A stretch of 64,000 nucleotides of DNA from Massiliimalia sp050943535 (GTDB lineage Bacteria; Bacillota; Clostridia; Oscillospirales; Ruminococcaceae), in NCBI GenBank assembly GCA_050943535.1, contig JBMNPJ010000009.1, forward strand, positions 53,038-117,037, given 5' to 3'. Positions 1 through 7,984 of the stretch are shown here, in pieces (the first letter of the stretch is position 1; every line of letters begins with the position of its first letter). Both the position numbers and the translations under genes were made by a program. The notes beneath the pieces were generated by a model that saw nothing but the letters and a program-made list of their open reading frames with translations, searched no databases and was not told where the DNA came from.

Positions 1-462
1 CTGGAAAAACTCCGGTACGGCAAAGTTATCATCATGGCCGATGCGGACGTAGACGGTTCTCATATCCGAACCCTGCTTCTGACCTTCTTTTTCCGGTTTA
101 TGCGGCCGCTGATTGAGGAAGGCCACGTTTACTTGGCACAGCCGCCCCTTTATAAACTCAGCCGGGGCAAACAGCTGCGCTACGCTTATTCTGATGAACA
201 AAGAGATGCCTATATCCAGGAACTGGCCGGGGAAACCGGAGGAAAAGTGGATATTCAGCGTTATAAAGGTCTGGGGGAAATGGACCCAGAACAGCTGTGG
301 GAAACCACAATGGACCCAGAACGGAGAACCATGATCAAGGTGGAAATGGAAGACGCTGCCAGTGCCGACGAAGTGTTTACCATCCTGATGGGAGAAAAAG
401 TAGAACCTCGCCGGGAATTTATTGAAAAACACGCGAAATACGCGAAAGACTTGGATATTTAA
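1..462 (+). CDS. gyrB: DNA gyrase subunit B, C-terminal part (partial)
   Basis: The reading frame is open from the first base, so the gene begins before the window. GyrB is the ATPase subunit of DNA gyrase, which works with GyrA to introduce negative supercoils. The visible part starts in the Toprim domain: the metal-binding DADVDG motif followed by SHIRTLLLTFFFR is the classic GyrB/ParE signature. It continues through the conserved YKGLGEMDPEQLWETTMDP stretch to a normal short GyrB end (KYAKDLDI). GyrB is chosen over ParE because gyrA follows at 1329 with one gene between. Nothing is odd in the visible portion. Confidence 0.97.
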   Translation: MEKLRYGKVIIMADADVDGSHIRTLLLTFFFRFMRPLIEEGHVYLAQPPLYKLSRGKQLRYAYSDEQRDAYIQELAGETGGKVDIQRYKGLGEMDPEQLWETTMDPERRTMIKVEMEDAASADEVFTILMGEKVEPRREFIEKHAKYAKDLDI

Positions 463-485
463 GGGATGAAGGAGTGGATTGCAGC

Positions 486-1286
486 TTGGAACAGGAAAAA
501 AATCAAGAAATGAATGAAATAAAAACAGAAGAAACCACAGCAGTTGAAACAGCTGCTGCAGATGGATCTGCGGAACAAGAAGTCTCCGAAGAAGTTGCTT
601 CTAACGAAACCGCTTCTGAAGAAACGCTGGATGAAATAATCGACCAGAACATCCAGAATGATGTGGCAGAACGGCTGATTACCTCTGACGGCATGGTAGG
701 GGAACAGTATGACCGGGCGCCGGATATGGACCCGATCACGCCGGAACAGGAAGACGAATTTGACGGCAAAGAGGGCATCCGCATTGAATACGATTTTACA
801 GGAGACGAAGTAAGCCGGGCTTTGCGGGTGTTCCAAAAATACACCATTTACAAGAAAAACCTGATCTATACCCTGCTGATGGCAGTGTGTTTTGTGATCT
901 TTTTAGTCCGCATGATGAATAATCCGGATTATTCCCAGACTTCTACCATTGTGTGCGTGCTCACGGTCGTAGCCACCGGGATGCTTTGGTATTTTCCGTG
1001 GAACCATATCCGGCAGACGGCCAAAACGGTGGACGCCCAGAAAGGGGACACCTATCTGATGACCCTGTACGATAACGCCATGGTTACCGGAGAAGGGGCA
1101 GACCGAAATGTCTTCTATTTTTCAGAAAACCAGATGAAGGTTTGGGAAATGGCGGATCTTTATGTATTCGGATATCATAAAATCCGGATTTTCGCACTCC
1201 CAAAACGGTGCTGTCAGGAAAGAGAAGAAGAAATCTCCCGTTTGCTGCGGGACGGATTAAAGGAAAACTATAAAATGATTTATTGA
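486..1286 (+). CDS. YcxB-like C-terminal domain membrane protein
   Basis: Function unknown. The first ~110 residues are very acidic and rich in Glu/Thr/Ala, probably disordered. Two membrane helices follow (around NLIYTLLMAVCFVIFLV and STIVCVLTVVATGMLWYF). A C-terminal cytoplasmic domain ends with the ALPKR-type signature (RIFALPKRC) seen in YcxB-like proteins. The start is a judgement: AAGGAG at 469-474 overlaps the GTG at 474 but sits 11 nt before the in-frame TTG at 486, so TTG 486 (266 aa) is preferred; ATG 510 is another possibility. It lies between gyrB and gyrA with short gaps, so it is probably cotranscribed with them. The family assignment rests on the C-terminal motif and topology only. 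Confidence 0.75.
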   Translation: MEQEKNQEMNEIKTEETTAVETAAADGSAEQEVSEEVASNETASEETLDEIIDQNIQNDVAERLITSDGMVGEQYDRAPDMDPITPEQEDEFDGKEGIRIEYDFTGDEVSRALRVFQKYTIYKKNLIYTLLMAVCFVIFLVRMMNNPDYSQTSTIVCVLTVVATGMLWYFPWNHIRQTAKTVDAQKGDTYLMTLYDNAMVTGEGADRNVFYFSENQMKVWEMADLYVFGYHKIRIFALPKRCCQEREEEISRLLRDGLKENYKMIY

Positions 1287-1328
1287 TCCAGCTGGGCGGT
1301 AAAACCCCTGTGAAAGGTGGAGTATAAC

Positions 1329-3941
1329 TTGTATAACACAGATAACACAAACGTAATACCGGTTGACATTGAGAAGGAAATGAAAGATTCGTTTCTTGCT
1401 TATTCCATGTCTGTTATTGTCAGCCGTGCCCTTCCGGATGTACGGGACGGATTAAAGCCGGTACACCGCCGGATTCTTTATGCTATGCATGAAGCCGGCT
1501 TGACTCCGGATAAAGCATACCGAAAATGTGCTACCACAGTCGGTGACGTGCTTGGTAAATACCATCCTCACGGGGATGCTTCTGTTTACGATGCTTTGGT
1601 TCGTCTGGCGCAGGACTTTTCTCTGCGCTATCCTTTGGTAGATGGGCACGGAAACTTTGGTTCCATTGACGGGGACCCTCCGGCTGCTTACCGTTATACC
1701 GAAGCGAGAATGAGCAAAATTTCTCTGGAAATGCTCACTGATATTGATAAGGAAACGGTGGACTTTGGTTCCAACTATGACGACACCCGGAAAGAACCGG
1801 TGGTACTGCCATCCCGTTTTCCAAACCTGCTGGTCAATGGTTCCGCTGGGATTGCGGTTGGGATGGCTACCAATATCCCTCCTCACAACCTGCGGGAAGT
1901 AATTGACGCAGTGGATTTCCTCATGGAAAATCCGGACGCCGAACTGGCGGATATTATGGAATATATTAAAGGTCCTGACTTTCCAACCGGCGGGATGATT
2001 ATGGGAAAAGCCGGTATCCGGGCAGCTTATGCTACCGGACGGGGCAAGATCATCCTCCGTGCAAAAGCCGAAATTGAAGAAAAGAAAAACGGCAGATTCC
2101 ATATTATCGTCACTGAGATCCCTTACATGGTCAACAAGGCAAGACTTTTGCAGAGCATTGCAGGTTTGGTAAAAGACAAACGAATTGACGGTATCTCTGA
2201 TCTGCGGGATGAGTCTGACCGTGACGGTATGCGGATGGTGATTGAGCTCAAGCGGGATGCCAATCCGCAGGTTGTGCTCAACCAGCTGTACCACTACAGC
2301 CAGATGCAGGAAACCGTTGGGGTAATTCTGTTGGCTTTGAGAAACGGTCAGCCAAAGGTGATGACCTTAAAAGAAATCCTGACCGATTACATTGACTTCC
2401 AGGTAGAAGTAATCCGCAGAAGAACCCAGTTTGACCTGAAAAAGGCAAAAGACCGGGCACATATTTTGCAGGGCTTATACATTGCCTTGGACTTTATCGA
2501 CGAAGTAATTGCCATTATCCGCGGTTCTAAAGACCAGGCTGCTGCCAAAGTGGCTTTGATGGAACGGTGCTTTAAACCGGCGGAAGGTTTTGTTCACATG
2601 GGTTCTGTAGAACTGGTGGACTATGGAAGCGAAGGAATTCATCTGTCCGAAGCGCAGGCTTCTGCCATTGTTGCCATGCGTCTGGGACAGCTGTCCGGTT
2701 TGGAACGGCAGAAAATCGAAGACGAATACGCTGCCATTCTGGCAAAAATCCAGGAACTGGAAGCGATTCTGGCAGATCACCAGCTGGTACTGGATATTAT
2801 CAAAAAAGAACTGGGTGAAATCCGCCGCAAGTTCGGGGATGACCGGAAAACCGAAATCCAGATGATCAGCGGGGAAGTGGATATTGAAGATCTGATCCCA
2901 GAAGAGGAAAGCGTAGTCACCCTGACCCATTTTGGTTATGTAAAGCGTCTGCCTGCTGATGTTTACAAAACTCAGAAGCGGGGCGGCCGTGGTGTTTCCG
3001 GTATGACTCAGCGGGATGAAGACTTTGTGGAAGAACTGTTTATCTGTTCTACCCACGATCACGTGCTGTTTATCACCAACAAGGGAAGAATGCACCGGCT
3101 CAAATGCTACCAGATTCCAGAAGGCAGCCGGATTTCCCGTGGTACCAATATTGTGAATCTCTTAAATCTGGAAGAAGGGGAAAAGATCGCCTATATGATT
3201 GCTGTGAAGGATTTTGATCCGGATCAGTATCTGGTTATGGTTACCAAGAAAGGGCTGATTAAGCGTACCGAACTGAGCGCCTATAAAAATGTGCGCAAGA
3301 GCGGGTTGATTGCAATTACCCTGAACGACGATGATGAGCTGGCATTTGCAAAACTCACCAATGGTTCTCACGAACTTTTGATTGCAACCCGAAACGGTAT
3401 GATTATCCGAATCAGCGAACAGGATGCCCGTCCGCTGTCCAGAACTGCCCGTGGGGTTCGTGCTATCAAGCTGCGGGGAGACGACTATGTAGTAGGGCTT
3501 GCACGTCTGCGTGAAAACGCCACTGTTATGACAGTAACTGACAAAGGTCAGGGACGCCGAAGCGCAATTTCTGAATACAGCTTGCAAAACCGCGGCGGTT
3601 TCGGAAAGATCAACTACAAAGTTTCCGACGTAAAAGGTCATGTGGCAGGAATCAAGGTCGTGGACGACACCGATGATTTGATTATGATTTCTGATGACGG
3701 CGTTATTATTCGAATCCGGGTCAGCGATGTAAACATTATGTCCCGTTACGCTTCCGGGGTACGGGTTATGCGGCTGAATGAAAACAGCAGTCTGGTTTCT
3801 ATTGCCCGTGCAGAACACGATGATGAGGAAGAAGTTTCTTCTGTTGAACAGGGAGAAGAAACCGAAGAATCCGCAGAAGAAATCGCTCGTCTGGAACAGG
3901 AACTGGAAAGCGAAGAAGCAGCTGAACCGGAAGAAGAATAA
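1329..3941 (+). CDS. gyrA: DNA gyrase subunit A
   Basis: GyrA is the DNA-cleaving subunit of gyrase. The N-terminal winged-helix/tower region carries the catalytic tyrosine in AAYRYTEARM (Tyr123 counted from the start used here), and the C-terminal beta-pinwheel carries the GyrA box QKRGGRG that wraps DNA. The protein ends in a long acidic tail, common in gyrases. The start is taken as TTG 1329, because AGGTGG at 1315-1320 is well spaced for it; GTG 1317 lies within that Shine-Dalgarno stretch. In the quinolone-resistance region the sequence is HPHGDASVYD, with Ala where E. coli has Ser83. The residue before the conserved RYTE is Tyr rather than the usual Met. A terminator-like hairpin follows at 3990-4031. 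Confidence 0.97.
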   Translation: MYNTDNTNVIPVDIEKEMKDSFLAYSMSVIVSRALPDVRDGLKPVHRRILYAMHEAGLTPDKAYRKCATTVGDVLGKYHPHGDASVYDALVRLAQDFSLRYPLVDGHGNFGSIDGDPPAAYRYTEARMSKISLEMLTDIDKETVDFGSNYDDTRKEPVVLPSRFPNLLVNGSAGIAVGMATNIPPHNLREVIDAVDFLMENPDAELADIMEYIKGPDFPTGGMIMGKAGIRAAYATGRGKIILRAKAEIEEKKNGRFHIIVTEIPYMVNKARLLQSIAGLVKDKRIDGISDLRDESDRDGMRMVIELKRDANPQVVLNQLYHYSQMQETVGVILLALRNGQPKVMTLKEILTDYIDFQVEVIRRRTQFDLKKAKDRAHILQGLYIALDFIDEVIAIIRGSKDQAAAKVALMERCFKPAEGFVHMGSVELVDYGSEGIHLSEAQASAIVAMRLGQLSGLERQKIEDEYAAILAKIQELEAILADHQLVLDIIKKELGEIRRKFGDDRKTEIQMISGEVDIEDLIPEEESVVTLTHFGYVKRLPADVYKTQKRGGRGVSGMTQRDEDFVEELFICSTHDHVLFITNKGRMHRLKCYQIPEGSRISRGTNIVNLLNLEEGEKIAYMIAVKDFDPDQYLVMVTKKGLIKRTELSAYKNVRKSGLIAITLNDDDELAFAKLTNGSHELLIATRNGMIIRISEQDARPLSRTARGVRAIKLRGDDYVVGLARLRENATVMTVTDKGQGRRSAISEYSLQNRGGFGKINYKVSDVKGHVAGIKVVDDTDDLIMISDDGVIIRIRVSDVNIMSRYASGVRVMRLNENSSLVSIARAEHDDEEEVSSVEQGEETEESAEEIARLEQELESEEAAEPEEE

Positions 3942-3989
3942 CGATTCAGCAAAAAACACCGGTTATTTTGGATTTGCCAATGATAATGT

Positions 3990-4031
3990 ACAAAGCAGTC
4001 TTTACTCCATGGAGCAGGGACTGCTTTTCTT
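3990..4031 (+). terminator. Terminator-like hairpin after gyrA
   Basis: AAAGCAGTC at 3992-4000 pairs with GACTGCTTT at 4019-4027. The loop contains a second small palindrome, CTCCATGGAG. A short T-rich run (TTTTCTTT) follows. It lies about 50 bp after the gyrA stop and is the likely end of the gyrB-gyrA transcript. Confidence 0.65.
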
Positions 4032-4039
4032 TAGGATGC

Positions 4040-4690
4040 GGCAAGGTGCCGCTGCCAATGACGCTACGCTCGTGTTTTGTCAATTGGGTGATAACAATAA
4101 ATAATTTCCGCTTTCCCGACAGGCTACGCGCCGTAGACGATTGGTATCGGACACTGTCCGGCGCCAGGGGTTCACACCCCTGGACCCAAACCACCTAGCG
4201 GTGGGACAAAGGCGCTTTTCTCATGTTCTGTCGGTTTTGTCTTTCAATAGACCTGTAACTGTTTTTACTTAGGAAATACAACTTTTATATTGCATTATAG
4301 TAACAGGTATAACCTGTTGAAATCACGATACTGTATATTCGATCGATGTTTTCGAAAACAGTAATGAGGGGGTTGTAGGGGGAGTTAAAGCCGCATTTGC
4401 GGCGTTCCCACTCCCCCTACAAAGCCATTCCGGCGTTTGAGGAATGGTCTTTTTGTTCGTTTTCTTCCATAAGAAAATGAACAAAGCTCCTCGGCGAACT
4501 CGGTTCGCCCCGGGCATCGCCCGGTCACCTAGCGTGCGGGCAGTGCCCGGCGGCAAGTTGCCGTACCCACTGACGTTACGCTCGTACTCTGTCAGCTGAG
4601 TAATAAAAGTTTGCTATTCCCACTTTCCTGATAAAGTACGAGCCGAAGGCCATTTGCGCCGGCGCTTCGCCGGTGTCCGGCTCCAATCAT
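4040..4690. repeat. Mosaic repeat cluster 1 (gyrA-azlC gap)
   Basis: This gap holds no credible gene. It contains, in order: a copy of the ~75-bp inverted-repeat unit (about 4062-4143); a GGACACTGTCCGGC hairpin; the 20-bp near-palindrome CCAGGGGTTCACACCCCTGG at 4164-4183; CCACCTAGCGGTGG; the ~150-bp module (about 4244-4378); a long G-rich hairpin whose arms are GTAGGGGGAGTTAAAGCCGC and its near complement ending CCACTCCCCCTAC; GCCCGGGCATCGCCCGG-type hairpins; and a second ~75-bp inverted-repeat unit (about 4570-4655). The same modules recur in eleven other gaps of the window. Confidence 0.85.
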
Positions 4691-4706
4691 CAAGGAGGTC
4701 TGTTAT

Positions 4707-5441
4707 ATGAATGAGATTTTGCCGGAGCATCCGGCACGGGCGGCATTTCGTGCAGCGCTGCCCCATACACTGCCCATCTGTGCCGGTTTTCTGTTTTTAG
4801 GAACCGCATATGGAGTATATATGAATGCCGCTGGATTTTCTTTCTGGTGGCCGCTGTTGATGAGCCTGACCATTTTTGCAGGCTCTATGGAGTTTGTCAC
4901 CGTCAATCTGCTCCTGCAGGCATTTGACCCAGTGCACGCCTTTTTTATGGCGCTGATGGTGAATGCCCGCCATCTGTTTTACGGCATTTCTATGCTGGAA
5001 AAATTTCGGAATATGGGAAAATTTAAACCTTATCTGATTTTTGGTATGTGTGACGAATCCTTTTCCATTCACTGCTCCGCAAAGGTTCCAAACGGGGTAG
5101 ATGAGCGCTGGTTTGCCTTTTTTGTGACGCTTCTCAATCAGTGTTATTGGGTGGCAGGAGCCGCTTTAGGGGGCATATTCGGCGGTTTTATCCCCTTTGA
5201 TACCACGGGGATTGATTTTGTAATGACTGCATTGTTTGTGGTGATTTTTGTGGAACAGTGGATTTCTCAAAAACAGCATCTGCCTGCTTTGACGGGGCTG
5301 ATTGCAACTGCAGTCTGCCTGGTGCTGTTTGGAGCAGAACAGTTTTTGCTTCCTGCAATGGCTTTGATTCTGGCGGTACTGACCTTATTTCGGCGCAGAC
5401 TTGACCCGGAATATGACAAAGAAAAGAGGTGTCGGTTATGA
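4707..5441 (+). CDS. azlC: AzlC family branched-chain amino acid permease
   Basis: Large subunit of the two-component AzlCD exporter family, known for branched-chain amino acid (and 4-azaleucine) efflux. The 244-residue protein is hydrophobic with several membrane helices and carries family features such as TLPICAGFLFLGTAYG near the N-terminus, the FAGSMEFVTVNLL segment and VNARHLFYG. The start ATG is preceded by AAGGAGG with 8-nt spacing. The stop overlaps the start of the small partner gene (ATGA), which supports a translationally coupled pair. It is accessory to the core genes around it and lies directly downstream of repeat cluster 1. Confidence 0.92.
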   Translation: MNEILPEHPARAAFRAALPHTLPICAGFLFLGTAYGVYMNAAGFSFWWPLLMSLTIFAGSMEFVTVNLLLQAFDPVHAFFMALMVNARHLFYGISMLEKFRNMGKFKPYLIFGMCDESFSIHCSAKVPNGVDERWFAFFVTLLNQCYWVAGAALGGIFGGFIPFDTTGIDFVMTALFVVIFVEQWISQKQHLPALTGLIATAVCLVLFGAEQFLLPAMALILAVLTLFRRRLDPEYDKEKRCRL

Positions 5442-5773
5442 CTATGACAGTATGGCAGGGTGTGGTGACCGTTGCCGCAGTGGTACTGGGAACCATGGTA
5501 ACCCGATTCCTGCCGTTTTTATTGTTTCCGCCACATAAACCCACACCGGCCTATATCCGTTATTTGGGAAAGACACTCCCTTTTGCAGTCATTGGACTTT
5601 TGGTTGTATACTGTTTTAAATCGGTGGATTTTGGTTCCGCCAGTCATGGACTTCCGGAACTGTTATCCTGTGCTGTGGTAGTGGGGATGCACCTGTGGAA
5701 AAAGAATATGCTTTTGAGTATTGCTTCCGGCACCATTTTTTATATGGTGCTGGTTCAGGCAGTACTGAGATGA
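5438..5773 (+). CDS. azlD: AzlD family transport protein
   Basis: Small subunit of the AzlCD exporter. The 111-residue protein has about four membrane helices, and its TRFLPFLLFPPHKPTPAYIRY segment followed by GKTLPFAVIGLLVVY is typical of AzlD. The start is set at ATG 5438, which overlaps the azlC stop as ATGA and has AGAGGTG about 8 nt upstream; the in-frame GTG at 5429 lies inside that ribosome site. Substrate specificity cannot be read from the sequence. Confidence 0.9.
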   Translation: MTMTVWQGVVTVAAVVLGTMVTRFLPFLLFPPHKPTPAYIRYLGKTLPFAVIGLLVVYCFKSVDFGSASHGLPELLSCAVVVGMHLWKKNMLLSIASGTIFYMVLVQAVLR

Positions 5774-6093
5774 ATAAAAGGGGAAATGGACACTTCTAAA
5801 AGGGACAAAACCGCATATACATAAGGTATAAAAAGGGATTATAACAGGGTTTTCCACGGGTATGTTGAAAACCCTGTTGATAAAGTTGAAAACTTTTATT
5901 TTCCACAAAATAAATCTATTTTTATAATGTGCCGATTTTTAGGGATTTTTGCAGAAGAAAAACAATTGTTTCTTAATTTTAAACAAATTTAACATTTTTA
6001 AACAGGAATTTCCCACCATTACAAAGAGTTGATTTTTAGAAAAAACTTGGTTTTTTGTCGTTTTTCAGGAGGCCGAATTTGTCGGCCCATTGC
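5774..6093. other. AT-rich gap with inverted repeat and DnaA-box-like motifs
   Basis: No gene is visible. A perfect 12-bp inverted repeat (AACAGGGTTTTC at 5843-5854, GAAAACCCTGTT at 5867-5878) is followed by TGTTGATAA at 5875-5883 and TTTTCCACA at 5899-5907, each one mismatch from the DnaA box. A weaker TTTTCCACG lies inside the repeat. The sequence after 5880 is strongly AT-rich. GGCCGA/TCGGCC forms a small hairpin at about 6071-6087. The large inverted repeat could end the azlCD transcript, although no T-run follows it. Confidence 0.5.
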
Positions 6094-6122
6094 TTGACAG
6101 AACCACAAAAAGATTCTATAAT
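6094..6122 (+). promoter_or_regulatory. Consensus sigma-A promoter of the sdpRI-like pair
   Basis: TTGACA at 6094-6099 and TATAAT at 6117-6122 are separated by exactly 17 bp, a perfect match to the housekeeping consensus. The two downstream genes therefore need strong repression or attenuation. A large hairpin lies immediately downstream of the -10 box. Confidence 0.9.
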
Positions 6123-6123
6123 G

Positions 6124-6161
6124 AAGGCAGATGTTTAGATTGTTTTCTAAATATCTGCCTT
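6124..6161 (+). promoter_or_regulatory. Inverted repeat at the transcription start (operator or attenuator)
   Basis: AAGGCAGATGTTTAGA at 6124-6139 pairs with TCTAAATATCTGCCTT at 6146-6161 with a single G-T mismatch and a 6-nt loop, followed by TTGTTTTATT. It begins 2 bp after a perfect -10 box. It could be the operator of the ArsR-type repressor encoded next, an intrinsic terminator acting as an attenuator, or both. Confidence 0.7.
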
Positions 6162-6205
6162 TGTTTTATTAAAAATCTTTTTGATCGGGAAAGGATGTGA
6201 GAAGG

Positions 6206-6535
6206 GTGGCTTTTGGAGATACATTAAAAGCATTGTCTGACCCTACCAGAAGAAAAATTTTGGATATGCTCAAGGAAAAAAGTTTAGCTGCAGGAGAAAT
6301 CAGCGGACAGTTTGATATGGCAGGCGCAACCATTTCTCATCATTTATCCATTTTAAAACAAGCTGGTTTAATTACTGATAGGAAACAAGGAAAATTTATA
6401 TACTATGAGTTGAATACTTCTGTGCTGGAAGAACTGATTGCATGGATCAGTGAATCATTTTCTTTAAATTCCTCTGAGCAGACAGAACATAAAGCAGAAG
6501 ATTGTGAGACCGCAACATCGGATACAGACCAGTAG
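6206..6535 (+). CDS. ArsR/SdpR-family autorepressor-type regulator
   Basis: A 109-residue winged-helix repressor. LKALSDPTRRKILDMLKE, GATISHHLSILKQAGLI and the wing RKQGKFIYYELN follow the ArsR pattern and closely resemble Bacillus subtilis SdpR. No metal-binding cysteine motif is visible. The next gene is SdpI-like, and in B. subtilis SdpR and SdpI form an autoregulated immunity pair in which membrane SdpI sequesters SdpR. Start: GTG 6206 is preferred because AAAGGA lies 10 nt upstream; GTG 6197 would be too close to that site. The gene is preceded by a perfect promoter and a large inverted repeat. Confidence 0.87.
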   Translation: MAFGDTLKALSDPTRRKILDMLKEKSLAAGEISGQFDMAGATISHHLSILKQAGLITDRKQGKFIYYELNTSVLEELIAWISESFSLNSSEQTEHKAEDCETATSDTDQ

Positions 6536-6572
6536 TGTTTGATCCTACAGGACAGAAAAGAGGGAAAACAGT

Positions 6573-7223
6573 ATGAACAGACAGGGAAAAATTACAGCGA
6601 TGCATTGTGTCTATTGGGGACTGGCGCTGTTCCCTATGATATTGTCACTGGCGTTATACAGCCGGCTTCCGGCAGAAATGGTGACCCATTGGGGAATCAA
6701 CAATGAACCGAATGGATATTCCTCCAAGGAATTTGCTTGCTTTGGTATACCAGCAGTATTATTTTTACTGACAATCATTGTCAATGTGGCTATAAAAATA
6801 GATCCAAAATCAGAAAATATCAACCGTTCTCAGGAAATGAAACTCCTGGGAAGATGGTTTATTGTAGTGGTAAGCAATGTTACCCAGGGGATGATTTTGG
6901 CACTTAATTTAGGGCATTCCATCAATGTTGGTTTTTGGATTACCCTGATGGTGGGGATATTGTTTACTTTAATGGGAAACTATATGCCCAAATGTAAATT
7001 TAACTACACCATGGGAATTCGAACTCCATGGACCTTGGCAGACGAGGAAATTTGGGTCAAAACCCATCGGTTTGGGGGAAGACTGTGGACCATCTGCGGC
7101 GTGTTGTTAATTTTATGCGGGATTTTTTCTTTGAATGTGCTTTTCTTTTTGGTTATTGCGGCAATGGCATTGGTTCCCATTGTGTATTCTTATTATTTAT
7201 ACCATCAAAAGAAAAACACCTAA
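6573..7223 (+). CDS. SdpI-family membrane protein (immunity/signalling type)
   Basis: A 216-residue integral membrane protein with about six helices. The segment LPAEMVTHWGINNEPNGYSS and the later GNYMPKCKFNYTMGIRTPWT followed by WVKTHRFGGRLW are hallmark SdpI-family motifs. In B. subtilis, SdpI gives immunity to the SdpC toxin and holds SdpR at the membrane. Here it sits 37 bp after the SdpR-like gene with its own Shine-Dalgarno (AGAGGG). No sdpABC-like toxin genes are present in the window, so it may serve self-regulation or protection from foreign toxins. Confidence 0.87.
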   Translation: MNRQGKITAMHCVYWGLALFPMILSLALYSRLPAEMVTHWGINNEPNGYSSKEFACFGIPAVLFLLTIIVNVAIKIDPKSENINRSQEMKLLGRWFIVVVSNVTQGMILALNLGHSINVGFWITLMVGILFTLMGNYMPKCKFNYTMGIRTPWTLADEEIWVKTHRFGGRLWTICGVLLILCGIFSLNVLFFLVIAAMALVPIVYSYYLYHQKKNT

Positions 7224-7239
7224 TTTTTTTCTTTTCTAT

Positions 7240-7945
7240 GTGGGCACTGTCCGCTGGCTTTAACTCCCCCTACGCCGCAAGGTGCGGCTACCCCCTCATT
7301 CTGACGGACTCTGTTAGTAAAACGGAAATATCAGGTGATTTTCTCGTAGCTGACAGAACATGAGCGAAGCGTCATTGCTCCACCGCTAGGTGGCCGGGTG
7401 ATGCCCGGGGCGAACCGAGTTCGCCGAGGAACTTTGTTCATTTTCTTATGGAAGAAAACGAACCAAAAGACCATTCCTCAAACGCCGCCGGACAGTGTCC
7501 GGTTCCAACCGCCTTCGGTGCGTACTATGTTAGTAAAGCGGAAACAGTAAAAGTTTTTTACTCAGCTGGCAGAGTACGAGCACAGCGTCAGTGGGTGCGG
7601 GCACTGTCCGCCGGCTTTAACTCCCCCTACAACCCCCTCATTACCGTTTCCGAAAGTATCAGTTAAACATACAGTACTGTGGTTTAAACGGGTTTTATCC
7701 GTTGAGACAATGCAATATTCAAATGGTATGCCCTAAGCAAAAACAGTTACAGGTCTATTGAAAGACAAAACCGACAGAACATGAGCGAAGCCTTTTGGGT
7801 CCAGGGGTGTGAACCCCTGGCGCCGGGCAGTGCCCGGGACCAATCGCCTACGGCGCGTACCCTGTCAGTAAAGCGGAAATAGCAGGCGATTTTCTCTCAG
7901 CTGACAGAACACGAGCGAAGCGTCATTGCCAGCGGGTGCTACCCG
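7240..7945. repeat. Mosaic repeat cluster 2 (sdpI-EamA gap)
   Basis: About 700 bp of repeat modules fill the gap between two co-directional genes. Three copies of the ~75-bp inverted-repeat unit are visible (about 7305-7375, 7520-7590, 7845-7925). Between them lie part of the G-rich hairpin module, GCCGCCGGACAGTGTCCGG, a full ~150-bp module in reverse orientation (about 7625-7770) and the reverse-orientation near-palindrome at 7801-7820. Reading frames inside recur in other clusters and are not treated as genes. Confidence 0.85.
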
Positions 7946-7984
7946 CCAGGATGAATTTGTAAATCAGAAAGGAATGTTTTTAGT

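Noticed and set aside
4323..4556. Minus-strand 77-codon frame in repeat cluster 1
   Set aside because: It lies wholly in repeat modules, has no convincing ribosome site, and its similarity to a frame at 29868 follows from shared DNA repeats.
5774..6093. Chromosomal origin (oriC)
   Set aside because: Only two good DnaA-box-like motifs and no dnaA nearby; listed as a finding rather than annotated as an origin.
7448..7666. 72-codon frame in repeat cluster 2
   Set aside because: Built from the hairpin modules; related strings appear in several clusters in different frames and orientations.
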